Positions 8,058 to 15,732 of a DNA stretch of 64,000 nucleotides are shown in pieces. The DNA is taken from assembly GCF_009795885.1 (NCBI RefSeq), contig NZ_WTEV01000014.1:1-64000 (forward strand). The letters are read 5' to 3'. The notes under the pieces are model-generated. The model searched no databases and was not told the origin of the DNA. It saw nothing but the letters and a program-made list of their open reading frames with translations. Made by a program: the position numbers and the translations under genes. The number at the start of each line of letters is the position of its first letter. The stretch's first letter is position 1. The DNA comes from Gilliamella sp. Pas-s25 (GTDB lineage: Bacteria; Pseudomonadota; Gammaproteobacteria; Enterobacterales; Orbaceae).

Positions 8058-9221
8058 ATGAACGCAAAAAGGATAAATAAAACAATAATTTACTTGACAG
8101 GTAAACCGCAATGCATTATCATTTTAAACACCAAACACCAAACACCAAACACCAAACACCAAACATGGCAAACCTATGTCTTAAATTTATCAAATAGACG
8201 CATTAGACGAATTTTTACTCTTGCCTCGTTAATATCCTCGAAGTTATCCCTAAAATTATTATCAAAACTATCCCGAAAAATCCCGTTGGCGTTGGTACTC
8301 CTATCATTATTGTTGTCTTCGTTGAATTCACAAGCATTATCGGGTCAAAATAGTCGAGGCGGTGATCGCAGTGATGCCATAATTCTACCACCAGGACAAT
8401 GGGGAAGAATCAAATCCGCAAAGTCGGAGGGGTTTTATTTTGATCGTGACTACGGCGTTGGTCCATATGCAGGCCCTGCTGAACTATGGGATCCCGATTA
8501 TGGCTTTCTGCTTCAATCAACCAATCCAGCATCATACGCGCTTAATTTTCCAACTACGGGGGCTAATGCATTATATTTTTATATAGTCGTAGAGGGAGAG
8601 GGAGAAGTAGTTCAATTATGGGAGCCAGTCACGCATGAGGGAATTAAAGCAGCTGTAAGACCATGGATACAATGTGGTAGTGAAGAATGCCATACCGAGT
8701 ATCGTGTTACACTAACAGGTCCAGAGGCAGGAAATCAATGGCTTAATCCTTATCCGGGTCCAATTGCTAAGCCAAATTTACCGCAGACCTTTGAGTTAGT
8801 GGGTAAAGATAGTGAGGGTAGTGAGATACTTAAATATGGATTTACATTGCAAAAGTGGTTCGTGGCTCGAGGGCAGTCATTAACAATCCTACCCGAGCAA
8901 CAATCTTGGTGTAATAGTATAGGTTATCGTTTGCCACAGGTCAGGGATCTGACTAATGCTAGAGCAGGACGTTTTGGTGCTACACCATCATCAAGTGGTA
9001 ATCATTACCAGAGACGAATTGGTTCTGGATTATTCACGGAGTGGAGCCCCATGAACCGCTACGATAGAGCGCGCCTTTACTATAGCTACTGGACGAGTGA
9101 TGGTATGCCAGTACCGGATGGTAGTTATCAGCATGGTGATCTCATTGTTGCCTCGTACGATGGCGGCGTCGGCGTCGACATTGTACGAGGTATTCATTAT
9201 GCTATGTGCGTTACACCTTAG
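8058..9221 (+). CDS. Secreted adhesin-like protein, phase-variable family, copy 1
   Basis: The open frame from ATG 8058 encodes 387 residues. It has a long basic N-region, a hydrophobic signal core (KIPLALVLLSLLLSS, cleavage near SQALS), and a mature part with GPAELWDPDYGFLLQST, FPTTGA and LPQTFELVGKD blocks. A C-terminal domain (GYRLPQVRDLTNA ... ATPSSSGNHYQR ... FTEWS ... YWTSD) follows. This resembles the DUF823-type adhesion domain of enterobacterial adhesins; that assignment is from memory of family motifs. ATG 8058 is not conserved in copy 2 and lacks a near ribosome site. ATG 8111, conserved and preceded by AGGTAAACC, reads out of frame after 28 codons because of the heptamer number. 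So the gene is probably OFF, or uses a weaker start. Confidence 0.7.
   Translation: MNAKRINKTIIYLTGKPQCIIILNTKHQTPNTKHQTWQTYVLNLSNRRIRRIFTLASLISSKLSLKLLSKLSRKIPLALVLLSLLLSSLNSQALSGQNSRGGDRSDAIILPPGQWGRIKSAKSEGFYFDRDYGVGPYAGPAELWDPDYGFLLQSTNPASYALNFPTTGANALYFYIVVEGEGEVVQLWEPVTHEGIKAAVRPWIQCGSEECHTEYRVTLTGPEAGNQWLNPYPGPIAKPNLPQTFELVGKDSEGSEILKYGFTLQKWFVARGQSLTILPEQQSWCNSIGYRLPQVRDLTNARAGRFGATPSSSGNHYQRRIGSGLFTEWSPMNRYDRARLYYSYWTSDGMPVPDGSYQHGDLIVASYDGGVGVDIVRGIHYAMCVTP
8126..8165 (+). repeat. Heptanucleotide tandem repeat (AAACACC), 5.7 copies
   Basis: Five exact AAACACC units and a partial sixth begin 12 bases after the A of the conserved ATG 8111 (after ATGCATTATCATTTT). Seven is not a multiple of three, so each gain or loss of a unit shifts the frame. 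From ATG 8111 the downstream gene would be in frame with one unit fewer or two more. Confidence 0.95.
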
Positions 9222-9308
9222 TTTTTAGCGTTTATTTCTTAATTCTTGTGCGCAGGGGGGGCTTATGGTGCAAATAGCGGAGAACATAACAAAGAATGAA
9301 GCCCCCAC
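9219..9308 (+). repeat. Shared 3' flank unit after adhesin-like gene 1
   Basis: The sequence after the stop (TTTTTAGCGTTTATTTCTTAAT, then a G-rich block, ATAACAAAGAATGAAGCCCCC) recurs after copy 2 at 10706 and in part after copy 3 at 38323. The G block GGGGGCTT pairs with AAGCCCCC across a 33-base loop. No T run follows, so it is not a classical terminator. From 9309 to 9435 there is only AT-rich sequence. Confidence 0.7.
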
Positions 9309-9488
9309 CCCACCAAAACAAAAACTCAATATCAGGCAAAAATTTGTATGAATGTATTGATTTTATTTGATTTTTAATTTTATTGCTATTTTAATAAAAT
9401 AACAAATATTTAAATTTTTTTAAAGTTTTTATAAAACTTAATCGAAGTTACATCTAAATAATTTTTACCAAAAATCCCCCAAAAAAAC

Positions 9489-9517
9489 TAGCCAAGTTTT
9501 TTTTTTATGGTTATACT
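9489..9517 (+). promoter_or_regulatory. Promoter with poly-T spacer (gene 2)
   Basis: TAGCCA (9489-9494), a 17-base spacer containing ten T (9497-9506), and TATACT (9512-9517). The spacer total is the same as for gene 1 although the T count differs by one, because a C is replaced. Confidence 0.6.
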
Positions 9518-9621
9518 TTCATCAACTTAAAAAACGGATTATTTAATAAGCGAAAGAACATAAAAAGGATAAATAAAACAACAATTTGCTTGACAGGTGA
9601 ACCATAATGCATTATCATTTT

Positions 9622-9644
9622 AGACACCAGACACCAGACACCAG
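9622..9644 (+). repeat. Heptanucleotide tandem repeat (AGACACC), 3.3 copies
   Basis: Three exact AGACACC units plus AG directly follow ATGCATTATCATTTT (9607-9621). From ATG 9607 the frame stops after 19 codons. Gaining one unit or losing two would join it to the adhesin frame. Confidence 0.92.
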
Positions 9645-9749
9645 CACTGGCAAACCTATGTCTTAAATTTATCAAATAATCCTATTCGACGAGTTTTTAC
9701 ACAAAACTTATTTATATCTTCGAAATTATCTTTCAACTTATTATCGAAA

Positions 9750-10709
9750 TTGTCCCGAAAAAGCTTATTGGTGTTGGGGCTGTTATTGTTGTCATCTTCA
9801 TGGAATTTACAGGCATTGAATGGTAAAATAGCTCGAGCGGATAATCGTAGTGATGCGATAATTTTACCTTCAACGGTAGTTGCAGTTATTGATTATGTAA
9901 GGCCGGCTTTATTTTGGGGTAGCGGCGAATATGCAGGCCCAGTTGACATATGGAATCCTGATAAAGGCTTCTTAGTTCAATCAACCAATCCTGAATCATA
10001 CAACCTAAATTTCCCGACCACGGGTGCGCATAATTTATATTTTGATTTACTCATAACTGGAGATATAGAAGAATTGACATGGGAACCTGTCACGCATGAG
10101 GGAATCACCGCGACAGTGACAAATGTTGTAGCTAATGATATTTGGATTCCTTATGAAGATAGGAGACAAGTTGTAGCTCGTGTTAAGCTAACAGGTCCAG
10201 AGGCAAGCAATCAATGGGATAATCCGAATCCTAGACGAATTACTGTACCAAGGTTACCGCAGACGTTTGAGTTAGTGGGTAGAGATATATATGGCGGTGA
10301 GGTAGTAAAATATGGATTTGTATTAAGGCAGTGGTTCGTCCGTAATGGTCAATTTAGAACTTATAGTAACCAGTTAGCATGGTGTAATAGTTTGGGTTAT
10401 CGAATGCCACGGGTAAGAGATTTAACCAATTCAATCTGTAGTAATTTAGGTGCATGCTCATCCTCTGCTGACTATGGTAATCATTACACGCGTCACATAG
10501 GCGCTGGCTTTTTCACGGAGTGGGGCCACATGAGCCTCTACACTGATGCGGGCTTCCTCGACAACAACGACGCCTTCTGGACGAGCGACGCAGCAGGTGG
10601 CGGCGAGAAGTTCGGTGTCGACGTGAGCCACGGCAACGTCCACTACGTCCGCAACGACGGCGGCCTCATTGCCGACGCCACCCGCCCAGTCCTTTGCACC
10701 GCACCTTAG
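9750..10709 (+). CDS. Secreted adhesin-like protein, phase-variable family, copy 2
   Basis: The open adhesin frame can be read from TTG 9750 (319 residues). Homology to copy 1 extends upstream in the same frame to the heptamer tract (QTYVLNLSNNPIRRVF ...), so the intended start is probably ATG 9607, now out of frame. The mature protein has the blocks GPVDIWNPDKGFLVQST, NFPTTGAHNLYFDL, LPQTFELVGRD, LGYRMPRVRDLTN, GNHYTRHIGAGFFTEWG and FWTSDA. There is no membrane anchor or barrel. The last 65 or so codons are strikingly GC-rich: I count 78 G+C in the 120 bases 10561-10680, in a genome near one-third GC. That suggests the C-terminal cassette was imported or exchanged. Confidence 0.7.
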   Translation: MSRKSLLVLGLLLLSSSWNLQALNGKIARADNRSDAIILPSTVVAVIDYVRPALFWGSGEYAGPVDIWNPDKGFLVQSTNPESYNLNFPTTGAHNLYFDLLITGDIEELTWEPVTHEGITATVTNVVANDIWIPYEDRRQVVARVKLTGPEASNQWDNPNPRRITVPRLPQTFELVGRDIYGGEVVKYGFVLRQWFVRNGQFRTYSNQLAWCNSLGYRMPRVRDLTNSICSNLGACSSSADYGNHYTRHIGAGFFTEWGHMSLYTDAGFLDNNDAFWTSDAAGGGEKFGVDVSHGNVHYVRNDGGLIADATRPVLCTAP

Positions 10710-10898
10710 CTTTTAGCGTTTATTTCTTAATCCTTAGGTCGCGGGGGTGGTTATGGTGCTTGAGAGGATAATATAACAAAGAATAAAGCCCCCGCGTAAG
10801 TTGGGGCGCTGAGCAGGCAAAGCCTGCGAGTCCTGAGTTTTAATGACTGAAAGTCACAAAAACGCTTCTGACCGATGAAGCCAAAGGCATGGTTGACA
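10706..10898 (+). repeat. Shared 3' flank unit after adhesin-like gene 2
   Basis: Begins as after gene 1, then CGCGGGGG pairs with CCCCCGCG across about 40 bases. Small perfect hairpins follow (GCAGGC-AAA-GCCTGC; TGACT-GAA-AGTCA). The end, GAAGCCAAAGGC(A/G)TGGTT, also recurs after gene 3 (38462-38480). On the minus strand the frames around it are partly open, so it may be a remnant of a short convergent gene. Confidence 0.6.
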
Positions 10899-11290
10899 GT
10901 TCAAGCAAGCGAAATCATAAAAAATCACTAATTAAGCGTAACAATAGAAATTGAGCAAAAATGAGCATGAAGTGAAAATCCGATTATATTTTTAAGAGAG
11001 ATTTTTTAAAAGCCTATAATCATTCAATTTATGTTATGAATCAATTGTTAGGATTTAATTTAAAGCCCATAACCAAGCACGTTAAAAAACTTGACACAAA
11101 TCATTGGGTATGGTTTTTTCTGCTAGTGTTATCAATAAACGTGTGAGCTTTACGTTCATTTTTGGGTTTAAAAATTTAGAATAGCGTTGTATGGTTTTTT
11201 AGCTGGTTAATGGGTAAAACAATTAATTTATCTGATGATTTACACATTCTTCTATTTATTCATTATATTATTGTTCAACTGGTTAAAATA
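10899..11290. other. Intergenic stretch without assignable gene
   Basis: About 390 AT-rich bases between the adhesin-like locus and the convergent small membrane protein. No open frame, ribosome site or structured RNA stands out. One TTGACA occurs near 11093, but no matching -10 follows at normal spacing. Confidence 0.6.
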
Positions 11291-11328
11291 AAAAATCCAG
11301 CAATTGCGATAACATTTGCTGGATTTTT
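11291..11328 (-). terminator. Terminator downstream of the small membrane protein gene
   Basis: Eleven-base perfect stem AAATCCAGCAA / TTGCTGGATTT. On the minus strand it is followed by six T. It lies just past the stop of the minus-strand gene at 11355. Confidence 0.85.
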
Positions 11329-11354
11329 AGTGGTTCTATTGATTTGCTAATGTG

Positions 11355-11732
11355 CTAATTAACAGGATAAAACTCGTTTGTTGAGTCGCTGTTGTTATCA
11401 TCATGGTGACTTGAGCCTGGTAACGCTCTAGCTCGTTCAATAGGAACATAACTGCCACTAGGTGTTTCAACTTGACATTCGCCTAAAAAGATAGAATATT
11501 TGGTGTTTGCATGCATACTTTCACCTCTAAAATAGCAATGAGCTGCATTGTATAAATCTCCTCGGCAAAGCAATGCAATAGCTAACCAAACAATGAGTAC
11601 GGCTAAAGTGACCCATTTTAAATACTTCCAAATAAAGGACCAAAATCCTATCCCTCTAAAACGGCAGTATCCATAAATGAGCACTATAACTGCAATAAGC
11701 CCTAAACATTCGTATAACCAAAATAGCCACAT
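11355..11732 (-). CDS. Small inner-membrane protein, unknown function
   Basis: A 125-residue protein with two predicted membrane helices (about residues 2-20 and 38-58) separated by a short basic loop. A hydrophilic, probably periplasmic tail contains CYFRGESMHANTKYSIFLG and ends in a Ser/Asp/Asn-rich region. I chose ATG 11732 because GGGAG lies six bases upstream. A GTG five codons earlier is possible but would overlap that site. I do not recognise a named family. It is followed by its own terminator, and lexA lies about 90 bases upstream on the same strand. Confidence 0.75.
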   Translation of the reverse strand: MWLFWLYECLGLIAVIVLIYGYCRFRGIGFWSFIWKYLKWVTLAVLIVWLAIALLCRGDLYNAAHCYFRGESMHANTKYSIFLGECQVETPSGSYVPIERARALPGSSHHDDNNSDSTNEFYPVN

Positions 11733-11824
11733 AGTCATCTCCCACACGTTAGTTAACTGTTATTTTATACTAACTTTGCCTATACATCTATATGCTTGTA
11801 ATTGTGTATATTTACACCATAAAT

Positions 11825-12451
11825 TTATATCCAAGAACCATTACGAATAACACCAACAGCGAGTCCTTCAATGGCAAAATTTTGTTGTTCTAAATCAACT
11901 TCGATAGGTGAGAATTCTTTGTTTTCGGCAATTAGGTGAACATGCTTGCCTTTGCGTGACAGTCGTTTAACCGTAACTTCGTCATCAATGCGAGCAACCA
12001 CAACTTGACCGTTTTTAACATCTTGGGTTTTATGTACAGCCAATAAGTCACCATCTAATATGCCGATGTCTTTCATTGACATACCGTGCACCCTTAATAA
12101 AAAGTCAGCATGGGGTTTAAACAGTGATGGATCAACTTGGTAATGACTTTCGATATGCTCTTGCGCTAATATTGGCGAACCCGCTGCGACTTGCCCAATA
12201 AGCGGTAATCCCTCTAGTTCATTTTGCTCAACAGGGCTTTCAAGCAAAAGACGAATTCCGCGCGATGAGCCTGCGATCATTTCGATCGCGCCTTTTTTGG
12301 CAAGCGCTTTAAGATGTTCTTCAGCTGCGTTAGCGGAACGAAATCCTAATTTTTGAGCAATTTCGGCACGAGTGGGTGGCATGCCGGTGGTTTGGATGTT
12401 GTCTTTTATTAAATTATAAATTTGTTGTTGACGTTCGGTTAACGGTCTCAT
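11825..12451 (-). CDS. lexA: LexA repressor
   Basis: LexA represses the SOS regulon and self-cleaves when bound to RecA filaments. The 208-residue protein has an N-terminal winged helix ([15 protein letters not shown]; recognition helix near [21 protein letters not shown]). The cleavage site is Ala90-Gly91 (QVAAGSP), and the S24 peptidase catalytic pair is Ser125 (GMSM) and Lys162 (TVKRL). Two SOS boxes lie immediately upstream, so it is autoregulated. Highly typical. Confidence 0.98.
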   Translation of the reverse strand: MRPLTERQQQIYNLIKDNIQTTGMPPTRAEIAQKLGFRSANAAEEHLKALAKKGAIEMIAGSSRGIRLLLESPVEQNELEGLPLIGQVAAGSPILAQEHIESHYQVDPSLFKPHADFLLRVHGMSMKDIGILDGDLLAVHKTQDVKNGQVVVARIDDEVTVKRLSRKGKHVHLIAENKEFSPIEVDLEQQNFAIEGLAVGVIRNGSWI

Positions 12452-12460
12452 TACTTATTC

Positions 12461-12496
12461 CTGTTTTTATATACAGATATATGTGATTATATACAG
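12461..12496 (-). promoter_or_regulatory. Tandem SOS (LexA) boxes upstream of lexA
   Basis: Box 1 at 12461-12476 is CTGT-N8-ACAG, a full match. Box 2 at 12481-12496 is ATGT-N8-ACAG, one mismatch. They sit 9 and 29 bases from the lexA start. Two boxes at this gene are also found in E. coli. Confidence 0.92.
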
Positions 12497-12705
12497 CTAA
12501 TGATATAAAACAACTATTTTATTTAATTTATTTTTCATTTGACGATAAATTTTTTACATTGTGGTTATTATAGGGTAATTGGGTGAGTAATTTTCCCCAC
12601 TTGATGCGAATTAATAACTAAATTACTGCCAGTATTTTGCATTATTTAATCAACGTACTTATATGCTATAATAACCTAATTTTTTATTAGATTGGAATTT
12701 GCCTT

Positions 12706-13311
12706 ATGCCTTATGTTGTTGCGCTCAGTGGCGGGATTGCCAGCGGTAAAAGCACCATTGCCGATTTGTTTGCCCAATTAGGTGTGCCAGTTATTGATGC
12801 CGACCTTATTGCAAGGCAAGTTGTGCAAGTTGGTAGTGATGCGTTTAATCAAATTGTTAAGCATTTTAGTCAAGAAATTTTGCTTGCTAATGGTGAACTT
12901 GATCGCGGTCAGCTACGTGAAATTATATTTAATAATGACCATGAACGACTTTGGCTTAATCACTTGTTGCATCCTATTATTCAACAAGAAACTCAAAAAC
13001 AAATTGCGATGCAAAGCTCAATCTATGTGATTTGGGTTGTGCCGTTATTGATTGAAAACAATTTGCATACTTTAGCCGATCGGGTGCTGATCATCGATGC
13101 TCCAGAGTCGCTACAATTGGCGCGATTAGTAAAAAGAGATAATATTAGCGAATCATTAGCGAAAAAGATGATATTGTCGCAAGTGTCTTTAAAAAAGCGT
13201 TTATCTTATGCGGATGATATTATTGTCAATGATGACAATTTGGTATCACTAACTGCACAAGTTAATTTATTGCATCAACAATATTTAGATAACTTTAATG
13301 GTAAGATTTAG
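12706..13311 (+). CDS. coaE: Dephospho-CoA kinase
   Basis: CoaE phosphorylates the ribose 3'-hydroxyl of dephospho-CoA, the last step of coenzyme A synthesis. The 201-residue protein opens with the P-loop SGGIASGKST and has the family blocks VIDADLIARQVV, LNHLLHPII and VVPLLIENNL. It is first in the coaE-zapD-yacG cluster conserved in enterobacteria, and zapD starts four bases after its stop. Confidence 0.96.
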   Translation: MPYVVALSGGIASGKSTIADLFAQLGVPVIDADLIARQVVQVGSDAFNQIVKHFSQEILLANGELDRGQLREIIFNNDHERLWLNHLLHPIIQQETQKQIAMQSSIYVIWVVPLLIENNLHTLADRVLIIDAPESLQLARLVKRDNISESLAKKMILSQVSLKKRLSYADDIIVNDDNLVSLTAQVNLLHQQYLDNFNGKI

Positions 13312-13315
13312 ATAG

Positions 13316-14053
13316 ATGAGTAATATTATTTTTGAACATCCATTAAACGAAAAAATGCGCACTTGGCTTCGTATTGAATTTTTATTAAATCAATTACATA
13401 CGCATTGCCATTTAGATCAAAATAATGCGTTGATTTTTTTTCATGCACTGTCCGAGTTGTTAGAAATTATTGAACGTAACGATGTTAAAAGCGATCTGAT
13501 GAAAGAGCTTGAATCACAAAAACAAAAGTTAACCTTGTGGCTAACGTTCACTGGTGTTGACTATGATTTGCTTAACAGTTTGATCCACCAGTTTGATGAG
13601 TTTTTAGCTCAATTTTATGTGACAATGCGCTTAGGACAGCCATTGAAAGAAGACCGTTTTATCACTGCTATTCGTCAACGTTTAACGATCCCTGGTGGAT
13701 GTTGTAGTTTTGATTTGCCGTCGTTCCATTTATGGCTCAAAATCCCGCAAGAAAGACGCAATATTCAAGTTAAAAATTGGTTACAACACCTGTCAATTCT
13801 TGATAAATCTCTAACATGTTATATGCAGTTAATTAGACAAATGGGTGAGTTTAAGCCATTTATTTGTTCTAATAATTTTTTTCAAGAAACGAGTGGTGAT
13901 GTTAATTTGATTCGTATTCGGGTTTCGTTAGATAAAAATGTCTATCCCCAAGTGTCTGGTCATATGTCACGCTATAGCATTCGGTTCTTACCGCTTGATA
14001 CCTGTGATAATGTTAATACCGATGATATTGAATTTGAATTAGCTTGTTGTTAA
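13316..14053 (+). CDS. zapD: Cell division protein ZapD
   Basis: ZapD binds the C-terminal tail of FtsZ and bundles protofilaments at the division ring in the cytoplasm. The 245-residue product matches the family (formerly DUF1342/YacF) throughout. Examples are IIFEHPLNEKMRTWLRIEFLL at the start, CCSFDLPSFHLWL in the middle and DIEFELACC at the end. It has no membrane segment. It lies between coaE and yacG, the normal enterobacterial order. Confidence 0.95.
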   Translation: MSNIIFEHPLNEKMRTWLRIEFLLNQLHTHCHLDQNNALIFFHALSELLEIIERNDVKSDLMKELESQKQKLTLWLTFTGVDYDLLNSLIHQFDEFLAQFYVTMRLGQPLKEDRFITAIRQRLTIPGGCCSFDLPSFHLWLKIPQERRNIQVKNWLQHLSILDKSLTCYMQLIRQMGEFKPFICSNNFFQETSGDVNLIRIRVSLDKNVYPQVSGHMSRYSIRFLPLDTCDNVNTDDIEFELACC

Positions 14054-14092
14054 TGACGTTAAATGCCGATTATTGAAAAAGAAAGAGTTTAA

Positions 14093-14311
14093 ATGAATAA
14101 AAATACAGCCATATTTGTTAATTGTCCAACTTGTCAAAAAAAAGTCGAATGGCGCAAAGAGAGTGCTTATCGTCCATTTTGTAGCAAACGTTGCCAGCTT
14201 ATTGATTTAGGCGCTTGGGCAACTGAGGAACATCGCATTGCCGATAAAGACATCACCGAACAAGATCTTTGGAGTGAAGAAGATCTTACCGATTTTGCAG
14301 GTAAACATTAA
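14093..14311 (+). CDS. yacG: DNA gyrase inhibitor YacG (zinc protein)
   Basis: YacG binds GyrB and blocks DNA binding by gyrase. This 72-residue protein has the four-cysteine zinc site CPTC ... FCSKRCQ followed by [14 protein letters not shown], as in family DUF329. Third gene of the cluster. Its TAA overlaps the tsaD ATG by one base (TAATG), suggesting translational coupling to the tRNA-modification gene, which is not the E. coli arrangement. Confidence 0.95.
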   Translation: MNKNTAIFVNCPTCQKKVEWRKESAYRPFCSKRCQLIDLGAWATEEHRIADKDITEQDLWSEEDLTDFAGKH

Positions 14312-15336
14312 TGAAGATTTTAGGTATTGAAACCTCGTGCGACGAAACAGGTATTGCCATTTATGATGATGCCAATGGTTTGCTTGCAAACCAGCTTTAT
14401 TCGCAAATTAAGTTACATGCTGATTATGGCGGTGTAGTGCCCGAGCTTGCATCGCGCGATCATATTCGAAAAACCGTACCCTTAATTCAAGCAGCATTAA
14501 AGGAAGCAAATGTGGTGCCAGCAGATATTGCTGGTGTGGCTTATACTGCAGGTCCAGGCTTAATTGGTGCTTTGATGGTCGGTGCATCAATTGGTCGTTC
14601 GCTGGCTTATGCGTGGAATGTACCTGCTATTGCCGTGCATCATATGGAAGGGCACTTATTGGCGCCAATGTTAGAATCTAATCCACCTGAATTTCCCTTT
14701 GTTGCATTATTAGTTTCGGGGGGGCATACACAGCTTATTAGCGTAACAGGTATTGGTCAATATGAACTTATTGGCGAATCCATTGATGATGCAGCAGGCG
14801 AAGCTTTTGATAAAACTGCTAAATTACTTGGTTTAGATTATCCTGGCGGGGCAAAATTGTCGAAATTAGCGGAGCAGGGTAATGGAGCTAGGTTCCATTT
14901 TCCTCGACCAATGACCGATCGTCCGGGGCTGGATTTTAGTTTTTCAGGTCTTAAAACAGCCGCTGCCAATATCATTCATCAACATAGTGATAATCATATT
15001 ATTGATGCGCAAACTAAAGCTGATATTGCTAGAGCCTTTGAAGATGCCTTGGTTGATACATTAGTAATTAAATCACGGCGAGCGCTTGAGCAAACTGGAT
15101 TTAAAAATTTAGTGATAGCCGGTGGAGTAAGCGCTAATCAAACACTGCGTAATAGGTTAACTGAGTTGATGCATCAACGTAAAGGACAGGTTTATTATCC
15201 ACGACTCGAATTTTGTACCGATAATGGTGCCATGATTGCCTATGCGGGGATGATTCATTTAAAAGCGAGGCAGTATTCAGATTTAGCAATCAATGTTAGA
15301 CCAAGGTGGCCACTTAGCGAGCTTAATGCTAGTTAA
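14311..15336 (+). CDS. tsaD: tRNA threonylcarbamoyladenosine synthase subunit TsaD
   Basis: TsaD transfers the threonylcarbamoyl group to A37 of ANN-decoding tRNAs, together with TsaB and TsaE. The 341-residue ASKHA-fold protein has the N-terminal [15 protein letters not shown] block, the metal-binding HHMEGH motif (about residues 110-115), [17 protein letters not shown] and [10 protein letters not shown]. No parts are missing. It ends the coaE-zapD-yacG-tsaD run, with a strong terminator about 50 bases past its stop. Confidence 0.97.
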   Translation: MKILGIETSCDETGIAIYDDANGLLANQLYSQIKLHADYGGVVPELASRDHIRKTVPLIQAALKEANVVPADIAGVAYTAGPGLIGALMVGASIGRSLAYAWNVPAIAVHHMEGHLLAPMLESNPPEFPFVALLVSGGHTQLISVTGIGQYELIGESIDDAAGEAFDKTAKLLGLDYPGGAKLSKLAEQGNGARFHFPRPMTDRPGLDFSFSGLKTAAANIIHQHSDNHIIDAQTKADIARAFEDALVDTLVIKSRRALEQTGFKNLVIAGGVSANQTLRNRLTELMHQRKGQVYYPRLEFCTDNGAMIAYAGMIHLKARQYSDLAINVRPRWPLSELNAS

Positions 15337-15383
15337 CCGATTATTTTGATTTAAAAGCATGTAGATTAAAAAAACAAAAAAAT

Positions 15384-15407
15384 GCGGGGATCAGTTCCCG
15401 CTTTTTT
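15384..15407 (+). terminator. Terminator after tsaD
   Basis: GCGGGGA-TCAG-TTCCCGC hairpin with six T downstream and an A-rich run upstream. It may work in both directions. Confidence 0.9.
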
Positions 15408-15423
15408 GCCTATATAGTTGAAT

Positions 15424-15447
15424 CAATACTATTAATTAATAGTATTG
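15424..15447. repeat. Perfect 24-base palindrome
   Basis: CAATACTATTAA and its exact complement meet without a loop. It overlaps the stop of the decayed minus-strand gene and may be its transcription end. Confidence 0.7.
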
Positions 15448-15732
15448 GTGCTAGACGATTCTTCTTGTTTTTCGGAAACTGTTTTTTTAGCTAATTTTTG
15501 AATATTGTGATTAATATTAAATAGCACACAAATCAATACGAGTTGAAATAAAGTCTTTATAGAAAGTGGTGTTAATCACTGGTAAACAGGGGCCTAAATC
15601 CATAGTAAAACTATGAGTCAATACAGCAAAACTACCAAGTAGCATGATCAATGTGCTAATTCCAATAAAAACTAATGCAATGCTATACACGATAGTGATA
15701 AGTATAAAGTGCCTTTTTTTATCAAAGAAAAA
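15432..15732 (-). pseudogene. Decayed small membrane protein gene
   Basis: On the minus strand, two coding-like frames follow each other. The first has a hydrophobic stretch (FILITIVYSIALVFIGISTL ... MDLGPCLPVINTTFYKDFIST). After a one- or two-base frame change near 15540, it continues as LVLICVLFNINHNIQKLAKKT ... ending in an Ser/Thr/Asn-rich tail. No ATG precedes the first part. A frameshifted gene for a protein of about 95 residues with two membrane segments is the simplest reading. Family unknown. The rest of the 15733-15900 gap is AT-rich and empty. Confidence 0.5.

Larger units (their letters stand above)
7941..8180 (+). repeat. Direct repeat unit A1 upstream of the first adhesin-like gene
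   Basis: About 230 bases matching 9436-9660 with scattered substitutions and small indels. The unit contains the poly-T promoter, the conserved ATG and the heptamer tract. It begins exactly where the IS481 relic ends. Confidence 0.85.
9436..9660 (+). repeat. Direct repeat unit A2 upstream of the second adhesin-like gene
   Basis: Counterpart of 7941-8180. It keeps the promoter, the AGGTGAACC ribosome site, the ATG (9607) and a heptamer tract. The copy-1 ATG at 8058 is replaced here by AAG, which argues against that start being the real one. Confidence 0.85.

Noticed and set aside
8126-8165. CRISPR-like array
   Set aside because: The units are contiguous heptamers with no spacers and no cas genes nearby.
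8900-10709. Diversity-generating retroelement targets (variable C-terminal lectin-like domain, many codons ending in C in copy 2)
   Set aside because: The three C-termini differ at all base types and at third positions, not only at template adenines. No reverse transcriptase or template repeat is in the window.
9219-10796. Integron gene cassettes with attC sites after the adhesin-like genes
   Set aside because: Each gene has its own promoter, the G/C stems lack the attC core GTTRRRY pattern, and no integrase is present.
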